A program made the translations under genes and the position numbers. Below the pieces are notes generated by a model. It worked only from the letters and a program-made list of their open reading frames with translations, did not search any database and was not told where the DNA came from. From positions 1-59,139 of the forward strand of contig JAEZJJ010000065.1 of assembly GCA_023436395.1 (NCBI GenBank): 59,139 nucleotides of DNA. The letters are read 5' to 3'. The DNA is from Bacillota bacterium. GTDB taxonomy: Bacteria > Bacillota > Clostridia > Lachnospirales > Cellulosilyticaceae. This document shows, piece after piece, positions 8,614-17,287 of the stretch (the stretch's first letter is position 1; every line of letters begins with the position of its first letter).

Positions 8614-9546
8614 ATGAAAGTTGACAGGCTTATTAGCATTATTATGCTACTTCTTGAAAAAGAGCGTATAGGTGCACAGGAGTTAGCAGATCTGTTTGAA
8701 GTTTCACCACGTACAATTTACCGAGATATAGATGCAATTAACATGGCAGGTATTCCAGTTCGTGGGACATCGGGAGTGGGTGGTGGCTTTGAAATTATGC
8801 AGGAATACAAGATTGATAAAAAGGTTTTTTCAACTGCTGACCTTTCTGCTATCTTGATGGGGCTTTCCAATCTTTCCAACATGATACGAAGTGATGAACT
8901 GGTAAATGCCCTTGCAAAAGTTAAGAGCTTTATCCCTCAGGGCAAAGCAAAAGACATTGAATTAAAAGTAAGTCAAATACATATAGATTTAAGTCCGTGG
9001 ATAGGCAATAGGAATATAAAATCCTATTTAGAAATGATCAAAACAGCATTACAGGAATGCAAGCTACTTTCGTTTGAATATACAGACCGCTATGGAAATA
9101 AAACTTCACGAACAGCCGAGCCGTATCAGCTTGTACTCAAAAGCAGTCATTGGTATTGGCAAGGGTATTGCCTTAAAAGAAATGATTTTCGCCTATTCAG
9201 ACTATCTCGTATGTCAAATTTACAAATACAAGAGGAATGTTTTACGCCCCGAGAGTATCAAAGACCACAGTTAGATATTGGTGATATTTTGGCAACTATG
9301 CAAACGAGGATTAAAATTCGTATTCATCAATCGATCATGGACAGGGTACTTGATTTTTGTGAGTTTGAACACTTTTTATCTGATGGGGAGGAGCATTACA
9401 TTGTAAGCTTTCCTTTCATAGAGAATGAATACTACTACAATATTCTTTTGGGTTTTGGGGATAAATGCGAGTGTTTAGAACCGTTACATATTCGCACAGA
9501 AATGAAGCGTCGAATCCATGATATAGCTACCATATACGAAAATTAG
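8614..9546 (+). CDS. HTH/WYL-domain transcriptional regulator (YafY-like)
   Basis: Start ATG 8614 (310 aa) is chosen because the in-frame TTG at 8554 is the first base of the -35 element, and GGAAGGTGG precedes 8614. Residues 1-60 are a DeoR/HTH_11 winged helix (ELADLFEVSPRTIYRDIDAI) followed by a GGGFEI turn. The WYL domain lies around 125-215 and contains SSHWYWQGYCLKRNDFRLF. The C-terminal extension after about 220 is the WCX region. WYL domains bind small ligands or nucleic acids. The divergent DJ-1/PfpI gene is the probable target. Confidence 0.9.
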   Translation: MKVDRLISIIMLLLEKERIGAQELADLFEVSPRTIYRDIDAINMAGIPVRGTSGVGGGFEIMQEYKIDKKVFSTADLSAILMGLSNLSNMIRSDELVNALAKVKSFIPQGKAKDIELKVSQIHIDLSPWIGNRNIKSYLEMIKTALQECKLLSFEYTDRYGNKTSRTAEPYQLVLKSSHWYWQGYCLKRNDFRLFRLSRMSNLQIQEECFTPREYQRPQLDIGDILATMQTRIKIRIHQSIMDRVLDFCEFEHFLSDGEEHYIVSFPFIENEYYYNILLGFGDKCECLEPLHIRTEMKRRIHDIATIYEN

Positions 9547-9628
9547 CAAGGCAACTATTCACTTTTATTAAAGAAGAAATACATATTTGTTACGAAGTAG
9601 AGATAATTAAATGAAAATTCTTTGACGC

Positions 9629-9666
9629 AAAAAAATCCCCATGACTATAAGTCTAGGGATTTTTTT
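9629..9666. terminator. Bidirectional terminator between the WYL regulator and PII-like genes
   Basis: AAAAAAATCCC (9629-9639) pairs with GGGATTTTTTT (9656-9666). It serves both convergent genes. Confidence 0.85.
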
Positions 9667-9675
9667 GTTTAAATT

Positions 9676-10359
9676 TTATTCTCTTAAACCTAATGCACTA
9701 TCTACAGGAAGTGAGAAAAGTATACCTTTCCCATCTGTATTGATACCAGTTGCTTCACTAATAGCGGACATAATTTTGTTTCTTTCATCACGTTTAACAA
9801 CTATTAAAATAATTTCTTTTTCTGGTTGAATAGAAATACCCAAGAATTGTTGGGCTTCTTTGCCACCTAATCCTAAAGCATGGATTAAGGTACCACCTTT
9901 TGCACCAGCTAAAGTAGCCGCGTTTTTAACCTCATGACCAGTACCTTTATTAACAATGGCAATAATGAGTTCATGAGCATGTGTAGTCTTTGACATAGAT
10001 TCCTCCTCCTTATCATATGGAATATTTTTATTCTCATTGCACTGAATAAGACTAGAAAGAAAAGTCGTCATGCTTGAGAGTGGTAGTGAAAAAGTAATAC
10101 CTGTTCCTGGTTTGTCAAGATTCATTTGAGAAGCTAGTGTAGTAAAGAGCTGCCTGGTTCGTTCCTCCGTTAAAATATTAAGAACAACAATCTTTTTATT
10201 TTCCCCAAAGCCAAGATAGTCTAGTATATTAGCATCGGCAATGCCATAACCATGAGATATAAAAGTTAGAGGAATATCAGCTTCTTTATAAATATGAGTC
10301 AATTGTTCATGAAGACCGTAATCTACAATCGTAAAGACAGCTTTCATTATATTATTCAT
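9676..10359 (-). CDS. Tandem PII-like signalling protein coupled to the DUF1538 gene
   Basis: I choose the ATG at 10359 (227 aa), which has GAGGAGGT 5 bases upstream and overlaps the end of the preceding gene by 8 bp. The protein looks like two PII-like ferredoxin-fold halves. Residues 5-105 (MKAVFTIVDYGLHEQLTHIY, then GTGITFSLPLSSM) parallel residues 118-222 (HELIIAIVNKGTGHEVKNAA, then GKGILFSLPVDSALGL). A PII T-loop-like GAKGGTLIHALGLGG occurs in the second half. PII proteins bind 2-oxoglutarate, ATP/ADP or other anions and gate membrane transporters. The coupling to a membrane gene suggests it regulates that protein; the ligand is unknown. Confidence 0.8.
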   Translation of the reverse strand: MNNIMKAVFTIVDYGLHEQLTHIYKEADIPLTFISHGYGIADANILDYLGFGENKKIVVLNILTEERTRQLFTTLASQMNLDKPGTGITFSLPLSSMTTFLSSLIQCNENKNIPYDKEEESMSKTTHAHELIIAIVNKGTGHEVKNAATLAGAKGGTLIHALGLGGKEAQQFLGISIQPEKEIILIVVKRDERNKIMSAISEATGINTDGKGILFSLPVDSALGLRE

Positions 10360-11899
10360 TAAAGACCTCCTCATCCAATGCGTATTCGATAATTTCATCT
10401 GATAAAATAATCTTTGATGGATTGATTAATAGAGATTGACTTCTAGATGCTTTAATCTTTCCTATAAGACCCAATAGCTGAATGGTAACAAGTGGGGTCA
10501 TTGCAACATAGGCAACAAGACCAAATGCATCTGTAAGGGGGTTACCGTTTTGTGCAGCACAAGCCCCCATTGCTAGTGGTAGTAAAAAAGTTGCAGTCAT
10601 AGGCCCAGATGCAACACCACCTGCATCAAATGCAATGGATGTAAAGATTGGTGGCACAAAAAATGTCATGATTAATGAAAAAGCATATCCTGGAAGAAGG
10701 AAATACCAGATAGATAATCCAGTTAATACACGACACATGGAAAGCGCAACAGATAGGGCAATGCCAATAGCAAGACTACGTCCTAATGCTTTTCCTGTAA
10801 TATGTCCTTCTGTAATATCTTCTACTTGTTGTTTAAGTACATGAACGGCAGGTTCTGCTGCAACAATAAAATAACCAATTAGCGCACCTAATGGAATAAG
10901 TAGCCACTGTAGTGTGCTACCAGAAATCTGATAGCCTATGTAGTACCCCATAGACATAAAGCCTATATTGACACCAGTAAGGAATAATACAAGGCCTATA
11001 AAGGTATAAATCATGCCTACAACCACTCTAATAAAAGTTGCTCTATTAAGTTTTAATTGAAAAATATTAAAAATGATAAAAAAGGCAAGTATAGGTAAAA
11101 GGGCAATAGCTACTTCCTCACTATATAACATAAGGCCATGACCATAGTCATAAAAAATCTCACTTAAAGAGGTAAAGTATCTTAACTCCGTACTACTAGA
11201 TGCTAGACCTTTGTTCCTCGTCAGCATTCCTAGAATTAAAACCGTAAGAATTGGACCAATGGAACAAAGTGCCACTAAACCAAAACTATCTTCTTGAGAT
11301 GTTTTATCGCTACGGACAGAAGCCAGGCCAACACCAAGTGCCATAATAAACGGAACGGTGATTGGGCCAGTGGTTACGCCTCCAGAGTCAAAAGCAATTG
11401 CAATAAAATCATTAGGAATAAAAGGTGAAAGTGCCAATAAGACCATTAAACTATACATTACTATGAGAATGTAGGAGAGTTTTACTTGCAAGTAAACACG
11501 AAAAAAGGATATGACAAGAAAAACACCTACGCCAACAGCAACAGAAATGATTAATACAGTACTATCCACTATAGGAATGGTATCTGCTAGCACTCTTAAA
11601 TCTGGTTCAGCAATGGTAATCATCACTCCTAGAATAAAGCATATCAGTGCAATAAGGCCTATTTTTCTAGATTTCGTTAGATGGGACCCTATTTGTTCCC
11701 CTATAGTCATCATAGATATATCTGCTCCTAATGTGAAAAAGACCATACCAATCATCAGTAGAACAGTACCTATTAAGAAAACAGTAAGTCCATAAGGGGG
11801 GAGATCTACAATAGACAAACATAAAATAATGACAATACATGCAATGGGTAAGATGGCAGCTAATGCCTCTTTGAATTTAATCGCTATTTCTTTTTTCAA
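10352..11899 (-). CDS. DUF1538-type polytopic membrane protein, probable transporter
   Basis: Start TTG 11899 (515 aa) is preferred because GAGGTGA lies just upstream; the GTG at 11908 overlaps that ribosome site. The protein has about 12 hydrophobic segments and is internally duplicated. IAFDSGGVTTGPITVPF near residue 185 matches IAFDAGGVASGPMTATF near 430. ITIAEPDLRVL near 100 matches IVAAEPAVHVL near 350. EDSFGLVALCSIGPI matches TDAFGLVAYVAMTPL. Such duplication is typical of secondary transporters and channels. I recall DUF1538 proteins often neighbouring PII genes, as here. Substrate unknown. Confidence 0.82.
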   Translation of the reverse strand: MKKEIAIKFKEALAAILPIACIVIILCLSIVDLPPYGLTVFLIGTVLLMIGMVFFTLGADISMMTIGEQIGSHLTKSRKIGLIALICFILGVMITIAEPDLRVLADTIPIVDSTVLIISVAVGVGVFLVISFFRVYLQVKLSYILIVMYSLMVLLALSPFIPNDFIAIAFDSGGVTTGPITVPFIMALGVGLASVRSDKTSQEDSFGLVALCSIGPILTVLILGMLTRNKGLASSSTELRYFTSLSEIFYDYGHGLMLYSEEVAIALLPILAFFIIFNIFQLKLNRATFIRVVVGMIYTFIGLVLFLTGVNIGFMSMGYYIGYQISGSTLQWLLIPLGALIGYFIVAAEPAVHVLKQQVEDITEGHITGKALGRSLAIGIALSVALSMCRVLTGLSIWYFLLPGYAFSLIMTFFVPPIFTSIAFDAGGVASGPMTATFLLPLAMGACAAQNGNPLTDAFGLVAYVAMTPLVTIQLLGLIGKIKASRSQSLLINPSKIILSDEIIEYALDEEVFNE

Positions 11900-12163
11900 A
11901 TACGTCACCTCTCTTTAATTATACATATTATGAATTAGTATACATAAATCATAACATTTTCTGGGGGATTAATTGGCAATTTAAATTAATCTTAACAAAA
12001 TCTTAATATAGTGTTGAGGATATAATTGTAGGAGTTGGACATTCTGATGATATTTGTAAATCATGAACTGTCATAAAAGATAGTAACAGATAGGATAATA
12101 ATATAATGAATAAAATATATATACTAATATAAAAATAGACTAAAGTAAATAGATGAAAAACAG

Positions 12164-12337
12164 ATGAAGAAACTAGTAATTGGTATAGTAGCTCATGTTG
12201 ATTCCGATAAAACAACATTATTAGAAAGTATGCTGTTCTGTGCCTTAATGTATTTTGGTGAATTATATTTTGCTTTTGCATTTTATGCATTAAAGGATAA
12301 TAGAAAGCCCTTTAATAGGAGATACTTAAAAGGTTGA
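12164..12337 (+). pseudogene. Remnant of a TetM/EF-G-like translational GTPase gene, 5' end only
   Basis: The 57-codon frame starts MKKLVIGIVAHVDSDKTTLL. That is nearly the N-terminus of ribosomal-protection GTPases (TetM type, consensus IGILAHVDAGKTT), but the P-loop is damaged: Ala-Gly has become Ser-Asp. Similarity stops after about 24 residues, and the rest (YFAFAFYALKDNRK) is unrelated, so the remnant seems to be a deletion junction. There is no good ribosome site. Its stop codon overlaps the -35 element of the next gene. The longer minus-strand frame across it lacks protein-like character. Confidence 0.5.
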
Positions 12338-12362
12338 ATAATAAAAAAATAACTACTATAAT
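12334..12362 (+). promoter_or_regulatory. SigA-type promoter of the prolyl-tRNA deacylase gene
   Basis: TTGAAT (12334-12339), a 17-bp spacer and TATAAT (12357-12362). The predicted start lies about 55 bp before the gene. Confidence 0.75.
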
Positions 12363-12424
12363 ACAAATTAAAATACAACCTAAACAATAGAGAGAAGAGA
12401 TAGATAAGAAAGTAGGTAGAAAGG

Positions 12425-12967
12425 ATGAAAATAGATCCTTGTTTATATACAAGTAGTCCATCACAAGAAGGGCGTTTAGAAAAGGAAATGTTAGTTTATT
12501 ACACGTTGGAAAGTTTAAAAATTCCTTTTGAAAGATTAGATCATGAAGCTGTAGCTAGTATAGAAGATTGTGAACAAATCGATAAAATGTTAGGGCTCAC
12601 TATATATAAAAACTTATTTTTATGTAATAGTAAAAAGGACCAGTACTACTTGCTAATAATGCCAGGAAATAAAACATTTCAAAGCAGTGTGGTTGCAGGG
12701 CAAATAGGTTCTACAAGATTATCTTTTGGAGGAGCGGATGTGTTGGAAGATTATTTAAATCTCACACCAGGATCTGTAAGTATTACAGGGCTTTTATATG
12801 ACAAGAAAAAGAACGTACAACTCCTCATTGATAAAGAAATTTTAGAGACGGAGTATTTTGCATTTCATCCTAGTATTAATACTAGCAGTATTAAAATTAA
12901 AACCTCAGATCTTATAGAAAAGTTTATTCCCTATTTAGAATATGATATTACTTATGTGACGCTATAA
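12425..12967 (+). CDS. ProX-type prolyl-tRNA deacylase (YbaK/EbsC domain)
   Basis: A 180-residue protein with the YbaK/aminoacyl-tRNA editing fold. Landmarks are LKIPFERLDHEAVASIEDCE near 36-55, YKNLFLCNSKKDQYYLLIMP, then LSFGGADVLEDYLNLTPGSV. I recognise this as the free-standing ProX subfamily, which hydrolyses mischarged Ala-tRNA(Pro) as a proofreading step. It has its own promoter and lies 32 bp ahead of the esterase start, so it may head that operon, though a functional link is not evident. Confidence 0.85.
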   Translation: MKIDPCLYTSSPSQEGRLEKEMLVYYTLESLKIPFERLDHEAVASIEDCEQIDKMLGLTIYKNLFLCNSKKDQYYLLIMPGNKTFQSSVVAGQIGSTRLSFGGADVLEDYLNLTPGSVSITGLLYDKKKNVQLLIDKEILETEYFAFHPSINTSSIKIKTSDLIEKFIPYLEYDITYVTL

Positions 12968-12999
12968 AATGTTAAATATTGTTTTATAAGGAGGCAAGA

Positions 13000-13965
13000 A
13001 TGCCCATTAATAAGAAGATGTTGACTAGGCTTAGAAAGATATTTTACCCTGAAAAAAATTTAAGAGATACTTATCAAATAGAGCGAAGATTAGTTAATGT
13101 GACGCATCCTTATATTTTAAAGCCTTTTTATAAAACATGGGATCATACCATTCAATCAGGAGACCATCAAATTCCAGTGCGCGTATTTTTTCCATTTAAA
13201 GAAGGCATTTACCCTATGCTTATATTCTTTCATGGTGGAGGGTTTGTAACAGGGAATATAGATAGTTATAGTAAGATGTGTACGAGACTTGCCAATCGCA
13301 TGGGACATATTGTGTTATCTGTAGACTATAGCCTTGCACCAGAGCATCCTTATCCTCAAGGATTAGAAGATTGTTATGCTGTGGTTAAAGAAATTGTTTC
13401 TAATACTTTATTATTTAATTATCCAGTGGATAAGATTACACTTATGGGGGATAGTGCAGGAGCAAATTTAGCTGCTGCTGTTTCTTTATTAGCTAGAGAT
13501 AGGGGAGAGTTTAAAGTTGATCAGCAAATATTATTGTATCCAGCCGTTTATAATGACTATACGGACAACTCGCCCTTTCTATCTGTGATAGAAAACGGAA
13601 AAGATTACCTATTAACACAGACCAGGATGACCAACTATTTAAAACTCTATGTGAAATCACCAGAAGATTTAAAGAGTCCATATGTAGCGCCCTTATTAGC
13701 AGAGGATTTATCCCATCAGCCAAGGACACTCATTATAACAGCTGAGTATGATTTATTAAGGGATGAAGGTAAGGCTTATGGAGAGAGGTTAAAAGAAGCA
13801 GGTTGTGAAGTTGATTATTATGAAATATCCAATGCCATTCATGGTTTTTTTCTTTTACCACCTTTGTTTGAAGAGGTCAAAATATGTTATACTATTATTA
13901 ATCAATTTTTAAATAGGGGGACAGATGATGAGCCAAACAAGAACACCTGGTTGGAGAAGACTTGA
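13000..13965 (+). CDS. Alpha/beta hydrolase, HSL-type esterase
   Basis: I start at ATG 13000 (321 aa), which is preceded by AAGGAGG at 7 bases or so. The hormone-sensitive-lipase signature is complete: the oxyanion motif FFHGGGFVTGN, the nucleophile elbow LMGDSAGANLAAA, an aspartate in TAEYDLLRDEG and a histidine in NAIHGFFLLPP. There is no signal peptide, so it should act in the cytoplasm on small acyl esters. The next gene overlaps its end by 41 bp, indicating tight co-expression with the acyltransferase. Confidence 0.9.
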   Translation: MPINKKMLTRLRKIFYPEKNLRDTYQIERRLVNVTHPYILKPFYKTWDHTIQSGDHQIPVRVFFPFKEGIYPMLIFFHGGGFVTGNIDSYSKMCTRLANRMGHIVLSVDYSLAPEHPYPQGLEDCYAVVKEIVSNTLLFNYPVDKITLMGDSAGANLAAAVSLLARDRGEFKVDQQILLYPAVYNDYTDNSPFLSVIENGKDYLLTQTRMTNYLKLYVKSPEDLKSPYVAPLLAEDLSHQPRTLIITAEYDLLRDEGKAYGERLKEAGCEVDYYEISNAIHGFFLLPPLFEEVKICYTIINQFLNRGTDDEPNKNTWLEKT

Positions 13966-15214
13966 CAATGCTGCTAAAATCTTCCCACCCACCAGTAATA
14001 AACAAGATACAAAAGTATTCAGGTTTGCATGTAGATTAAAGGAAGATATTGAACCAGAACTTTTACAAGAAGCACTAGAAAAGACTATGAAATCCTTTCC
14101 TTTATATGCCTCTATTATTAAGAAAGGGCTATTTTGGTATTACTTTGAAAATAGCCGTTTAAAACCACGGGTAGAAGAAGAAAGGAAGTCACCTTGTAGT
14201 GTCTTATACCATGAAGATAGAAAAAACTTACTGTTTCAAGTAAGTTATTACAAAAAAAGAATCAATCTAGAAATTTATCATGCTTTATCGGATGGCGTAG
14301 GTGCTTTGCAATTTTTAAAAAGCTTAGTCTGCCATTACTTAGTGTTGAGGCATCCAGAGGTATTTCATAACCAAATGCCAGAAATAGATTATGATGCATC
14401 CAATGCGGAAAAAGAAGCAGATGGTTTCAAAGCCCATTATTCTAAAGGAAAAAGTGGCAAAAATCCTTCATTAGGAAGAGCCTACAAAATAAAAGGGGAG
14501 AAGCTAGATAATGAGGTATTAAAGGTTATTAATGGTGTTGTGTCAGTAAAAGCTGTTCTAGAAACAGCACGTCAATACCAAACTACCTTAACAGTATACC
14601 TCGCTGCTTTACTGATTGCCTCAATTGGTAAAGAAATGGCCATTAAAGATAGGAAGCGTCCAGTAGTTATTTCAGTACCTGTTAATTTGCGACCTTATTT
14701 TAAATCTGCTTCTGCAAGGAATTTCTTCAGTGTAGTAAATGTACCCTATTATTTTGGGGAAAAGGAACCGGATTTAGAAGAAATTATTATGTATTTAAAG
14801 GATTTTTTTGAAAAGGAAATTACGACAGAAAAATTTCAGTTGCGTTTAAATAGGTTGGTAGCTTTAGAGCATAATTATGTTACAAGAGCTATTCCTTTAG
14901 TACTTAAAAAGCCAACCTTACGGATTGCTCATCATTTAACGACAAATGAAGTCACCTCTAGTTTTTCAAATATAGGGAAAATAACGATGCCTAAGGTGGT
15001 AGAAGAATATATTGATGCATTCGATGTGTATGTGAGTACGACAAAGGTACAAATTTGTTTATGTTCCTATGGGGACAAGTTATCAATTAGTTTTACCTCG
15101 CCCTTTGTGAATAGTCAAGTAGAGAAGCATTTCTTTAGGGCGTTAAGCAGAAAGGGGATGACAGTAGAGTTATCAACTAATATGGGAGATCATATGAATG
15201 ACATCAGTGGATAA
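13925..15214 (+). CDS. Condensation-fold (alcohol acetyltransferase-like) acyltransferase
   Basis: A 429-residue protein of the CoA-dependent acyltransferase/condensation superfamily. The active-site HxxxDG motif is in IYHALSDGVGALQFL (H119, D123, G124). A second conserved stretch, VISVPVNLRPYFKSASARNF, is near 250. I recall such proteins annotated as alcohol acetyltransferases in Clostridia. AGGGGG precedes the ATG. It overlaps the esterase gene and is followed after 12 bp by the zinc-ribbon membrane protein. The acyl donor and acceptor are unknown; a lipid or cell-envelope substrate is an inference from the neighbours. Confidence 0.75.
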   Translation: MMSQTRTPGWRRLDNAAKIFPPTSNKQDTKVFRFACRLKEDIEPELLQEALEKTMKSFPLYASIIKKGLFWYYFENSRLKPRVEEERKSPCSVLYHEDRKNLLFQVSYYKKRINLEIYHALSDGVGALQFLKSLVCHYLVLRHPEVFHNQMPEIDYDASNAEKEADGFKAHYSKGKSGKNPSLGRAYKIKGEKLDNEVLKVINGVVSVKAVLETARQYQTTLTVYLAALLIASIGKEMAIKDRKRPVVISVPVNLRPYFKSASARNFFSVVNVPYYFGEKEPDLEEIIMYLKDFFEKEITTEKFQLRLNRLVALEHNYVTRAIPLVLKKPTLRIAHHLTTNEVTSSFSNIGKITMPKVVEEYIDAFDVYVSTTKVQICLCSYGDKLSISFTSPFVNSQVEKHFFRALSRKGMTVELSTNMGDHMNDISG

Positions 15215-15226
15215 AGGAGGGAGAAG

Positions 15227-15892
15227 ATGAAGTGGTGTGGAAAATGTAAGGTAAAGATTCGAGGTACGCAAAGTTATTGTCCATTGTGCCAGAATGAGTT
15301 AAGTAACTTAGAAGAACAGAGCGAGAGTTTTTTTCCTACATCTTATAGAGGCAATAAAGAGAAGCACCTAGCAATGAAGATTATTACCTTTATGATGATT
15401 TTAGCAGGAATGCTTTCTGTCTTTATAAATATTCTATACCCTACTAAAATTTGGTGGGGGCTGATTGTAGTGATTATACTTCTTGGTGCGCGCATAAGTT
15501 TAGGATTTGCTATTGCCAAACACAGAAGCATATTAAAATACTTGCTCTATCAAAGTTTACTCTTAATTAGTATAGCAATCTTTGTAGATCTCTTTACTGG
15601 GAAATATGGGTGGTCAATTACTTATGTGTTACCGATTATCTTTACTTTAGCAATGATTACGATGTATTTACTATCAAAGATCTTGCATCTTCAACCTAAT
15701 GAATATATGATTTACTTGCTTTTAGATGCAGCATTTGGTATTATTCCTATTATTTTTATAGTAAGGAATAGTGTAACAACACCCATTCCTTCTTTTGTGT
15801 GTATAATGGCAAGTATTATTTCAGTCATAGCATTGATTATTTTTGAAGGAAATAATATGTATAGTGAATTAAAGAGAAGATTGCATATTTAA
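15227..15892 (+). CDS. Zinc-ribbon membrane protein, DUF6320-like
   Basis: A 221-residue protein. Residues 1-24 are a zinc ribbon with two CxxC pairs (CGKCKVKIRGTQSYCPLC). About five transmembrane helices follow from residue 48, and the end is short and charged. I believe it belongs to the DUF6320 family seen beside condensation-fold acyltransferases in Clostridia, but this is from memory. AAAGGAGGG precedes the start, 12 bp after the acyltransferase. It may anchor or serve that enzyme at the membrane; no catalytic motif is visible. Confidence 0.7.
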   Translation: MKWCGKCKVKIRGTQSYCPLCQNELSNLEEQSESFFPTSYRGNKEKHLAMKIITFMMILAGMLSVFINILYPTKIWWGLIVVIILLGARISLGFAIAKHRSILKYLLYQSLLLISIAIFVDLFTGKYGWSITYVLPIIFTLAMITMYLLSKILHLQPNEYMIYLLLDAAFGIIPIIFIVRNSVTTPIPSFVCIMASIISVIALIIFEGNNMYSELKRRLHI

Positions 15893-15942
15893 TAATGGTT
15901 TGGTCTAACCTAGTAGTAAAAATAATTTGGAAGTGATAAGAA

Positions 15943-16740
15943 ATGAAAAAGTATATTTTAATGCTAGCTTTAGCCATAACCACTTTTACGTGCTTGGGAA
16001 GTATAGGAACAAGATCAGCTGTAGTAGAAGCAAATGCCAGTGATACAAAGAACTGGGGACTTGGATTTGGACAAGATGGTGCTCAGCCTAAAGGTACAGC
16101 AACAGTTGATGAAATGAAGAGATATGATAGTTATTATATGGGTAAGAAGGATGAAAAGGTTATTTATTTAACCTTTGACTGTGGCTATGAAAATGGGAAT
16201 ACACCAGCCATTTTGGATGCCCTCAAAAAGCATAATGCATCAGCCACCTTTTTTATTGTAGGTCATTTCTTAGAAACAGCACCTGATTTAGTGAAACGTA
16301 TGATAGCAGATGGACATGCAGTAGGTAATCATACTTACCATCACCGTGATATGCCTGGCATTTCTGATGAAGCAACATTTAAAAAGGAATTAGAGGATGT
16401 GTCTAATAAGTTTAGGGAAATCACAGGTGGGGATATGATGATGTATTATCGTCCACCACAAGGAAAATATAATATTAATAATCTCAAAATGGCACAAAAG
16501 TTAAATTATAAGACTTTCTTCTGGAGTCTTGCTTATGCAGATTGGGATGTGAATAATCAACCTTCTAGAGAAATGGCTATTAGTAAACTCACCAAGAGAA
16601 TTCATCCAGGAGCAGTTGTACTTCTTCATAGTACCTCCAAGACAAATGGACAAATCTTAGATGAACTGCTAACTAAATGGGAAGAAATGGGGTATACTTT
16701 TAAACCTTTATCCCATTTAATTGAGACAATGCAGCAATAG
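15943..16740 (+). CDS. pdaA: Delta-lactam-biosynthetic de-N-acetylase (PdaA-type polysaccharide deacetylase)
   Basis: A 265-residue secreted protein with an N-terminal signal sequence (residues 1-30) followed by NWGLGFGQDGAQPKG, typical of PdaA. The NodB domain has the metal/catalytic motifs LTFDCGYENGNTP, GNHTYHHRDMP, YYRPPQGKYN and VVLLHS. In Bacillus, PdaA deacetylates N-acetylmuramic acid so that muramic delta-lactam of the spore cortex can form, which points to a spore-former. It lies 50 bp after the DUF6320-like gene and ends at a terminator. Confidence 0.9.
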   Translation: MKKYILMLALAITTFTCLGSIGTRSAVVEANASDTKNWGLGFGQDGAQPKGTATVDEMKRYDSYYMGKKDEKVIYLTFDCGYENGNTPAILDALKKHNASATFFIVGHFLETAPDLVKRMIADGHAVGNHTYHHRDMPGISDEATFKKELEDVSNKFREITGGDMMMYYRPPQGKYNINNLKMAQKLNYKTFFWSLAYADWDVNNQPSREMAISKLTKRIHPGAVVLLHSTSKTNGQILDELLTKWEEMGYTFKPLSHLIETMQQ

Positions 16741-16765
16741 GTTACCGCTGTAACAAAAATAATAG

Positions 16766-16801
16766 AGCAGCTATGAAAATTGAAATCATAACTGCTTTTT
16801 A
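16766..16801 (+). terminator. Terminator after pdaA
   Basis: An 11-bp stem with one mismatch (16766-16776 with 16786-16796) followed by TTTTT. Confidence 0.75.
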
Positions 16802-16903
16802 TATGTGTAAATTTTAATTATCATTAAGCAGTGAGATATTTTTTTGAGTTAAAGTGTGACACTCTAATATTAAATTGAAATCATAGAAAGAGAAGAGATA
16901 GAA

Positions 16904-17287
16904 ATGTATAAAATAGGTGTTATTTCAGATACACACGGTTTATTAAGAGAAGAGGTAATAAAGGAATTAGAAAATTGTCAGCTTATTATACATGGAGGTG
17001 ATATTAATAAATTAGAAGTCATACAGCAATTAGAAGCTATTGCACCTTTAAAAGTAGTAAGAGGCAATAATGATAAAGGGGAGTGGGCAGAGCAGTTACC
17101 TGAAAGTTTATTGTTTACAGCAGCAGGAAAGCGTTTTTTTATGGTGCACAATAAAAAGGATGTTTTGAAAGATCGTACAGGAATAGATGTAATAGTCTAT
17201 GGGCACTCTCATAAATATTATTATGCTGTTGAAGAAGGTGTTCATATTCTGAATCCAGGAAGTTGTGGTAAACGCCGCTTTGATTAA
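16904..17287 (+). CDS. YfcE/MJ0936-type metallophosphoesterase, C-terminus cut by an in-frame stop
   Basis: The 127 visible residues carry the metal-binding motifs GVISDTHG, IIHGGDIN, VVRGNNDKG and VIVYGHSHK, so this is the small calcineurin-like phosphodiesterase family. The frame stops at TAA 17285-17287 after NPGSCGKRRFD. The same frame then continues for 24 more sensible codons (AITMAIMIIEEGKIEIKQVE) to a stop at 17360-17362. A CAA-to-TAA change at a single base would explain this; relatives usually have a strand there and about 150-160 residues. All metal ligands remain, so partial activity is possible. Confidence 0.85.
   Translation: MYKIGVISDTHGLLREEVIKELENCQLIIHGGDINKLEVIQQLEAIAPLKVVRGNNDKGEWAEQLPESLLFTAAGKRFFMVHNKKDVLKDRTGIDVIVYGHSHKYYYAVEEGVHILNPGSCGKRRFD

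Noticed and set aside
12003..12290. 95-codon minus-strand reading frame rich in Tyr, Leu and Ser
   Set aside because: No ribosome site or protein-like pattern. It is antisense to the GTPase remnant and the AT-rich spacer.
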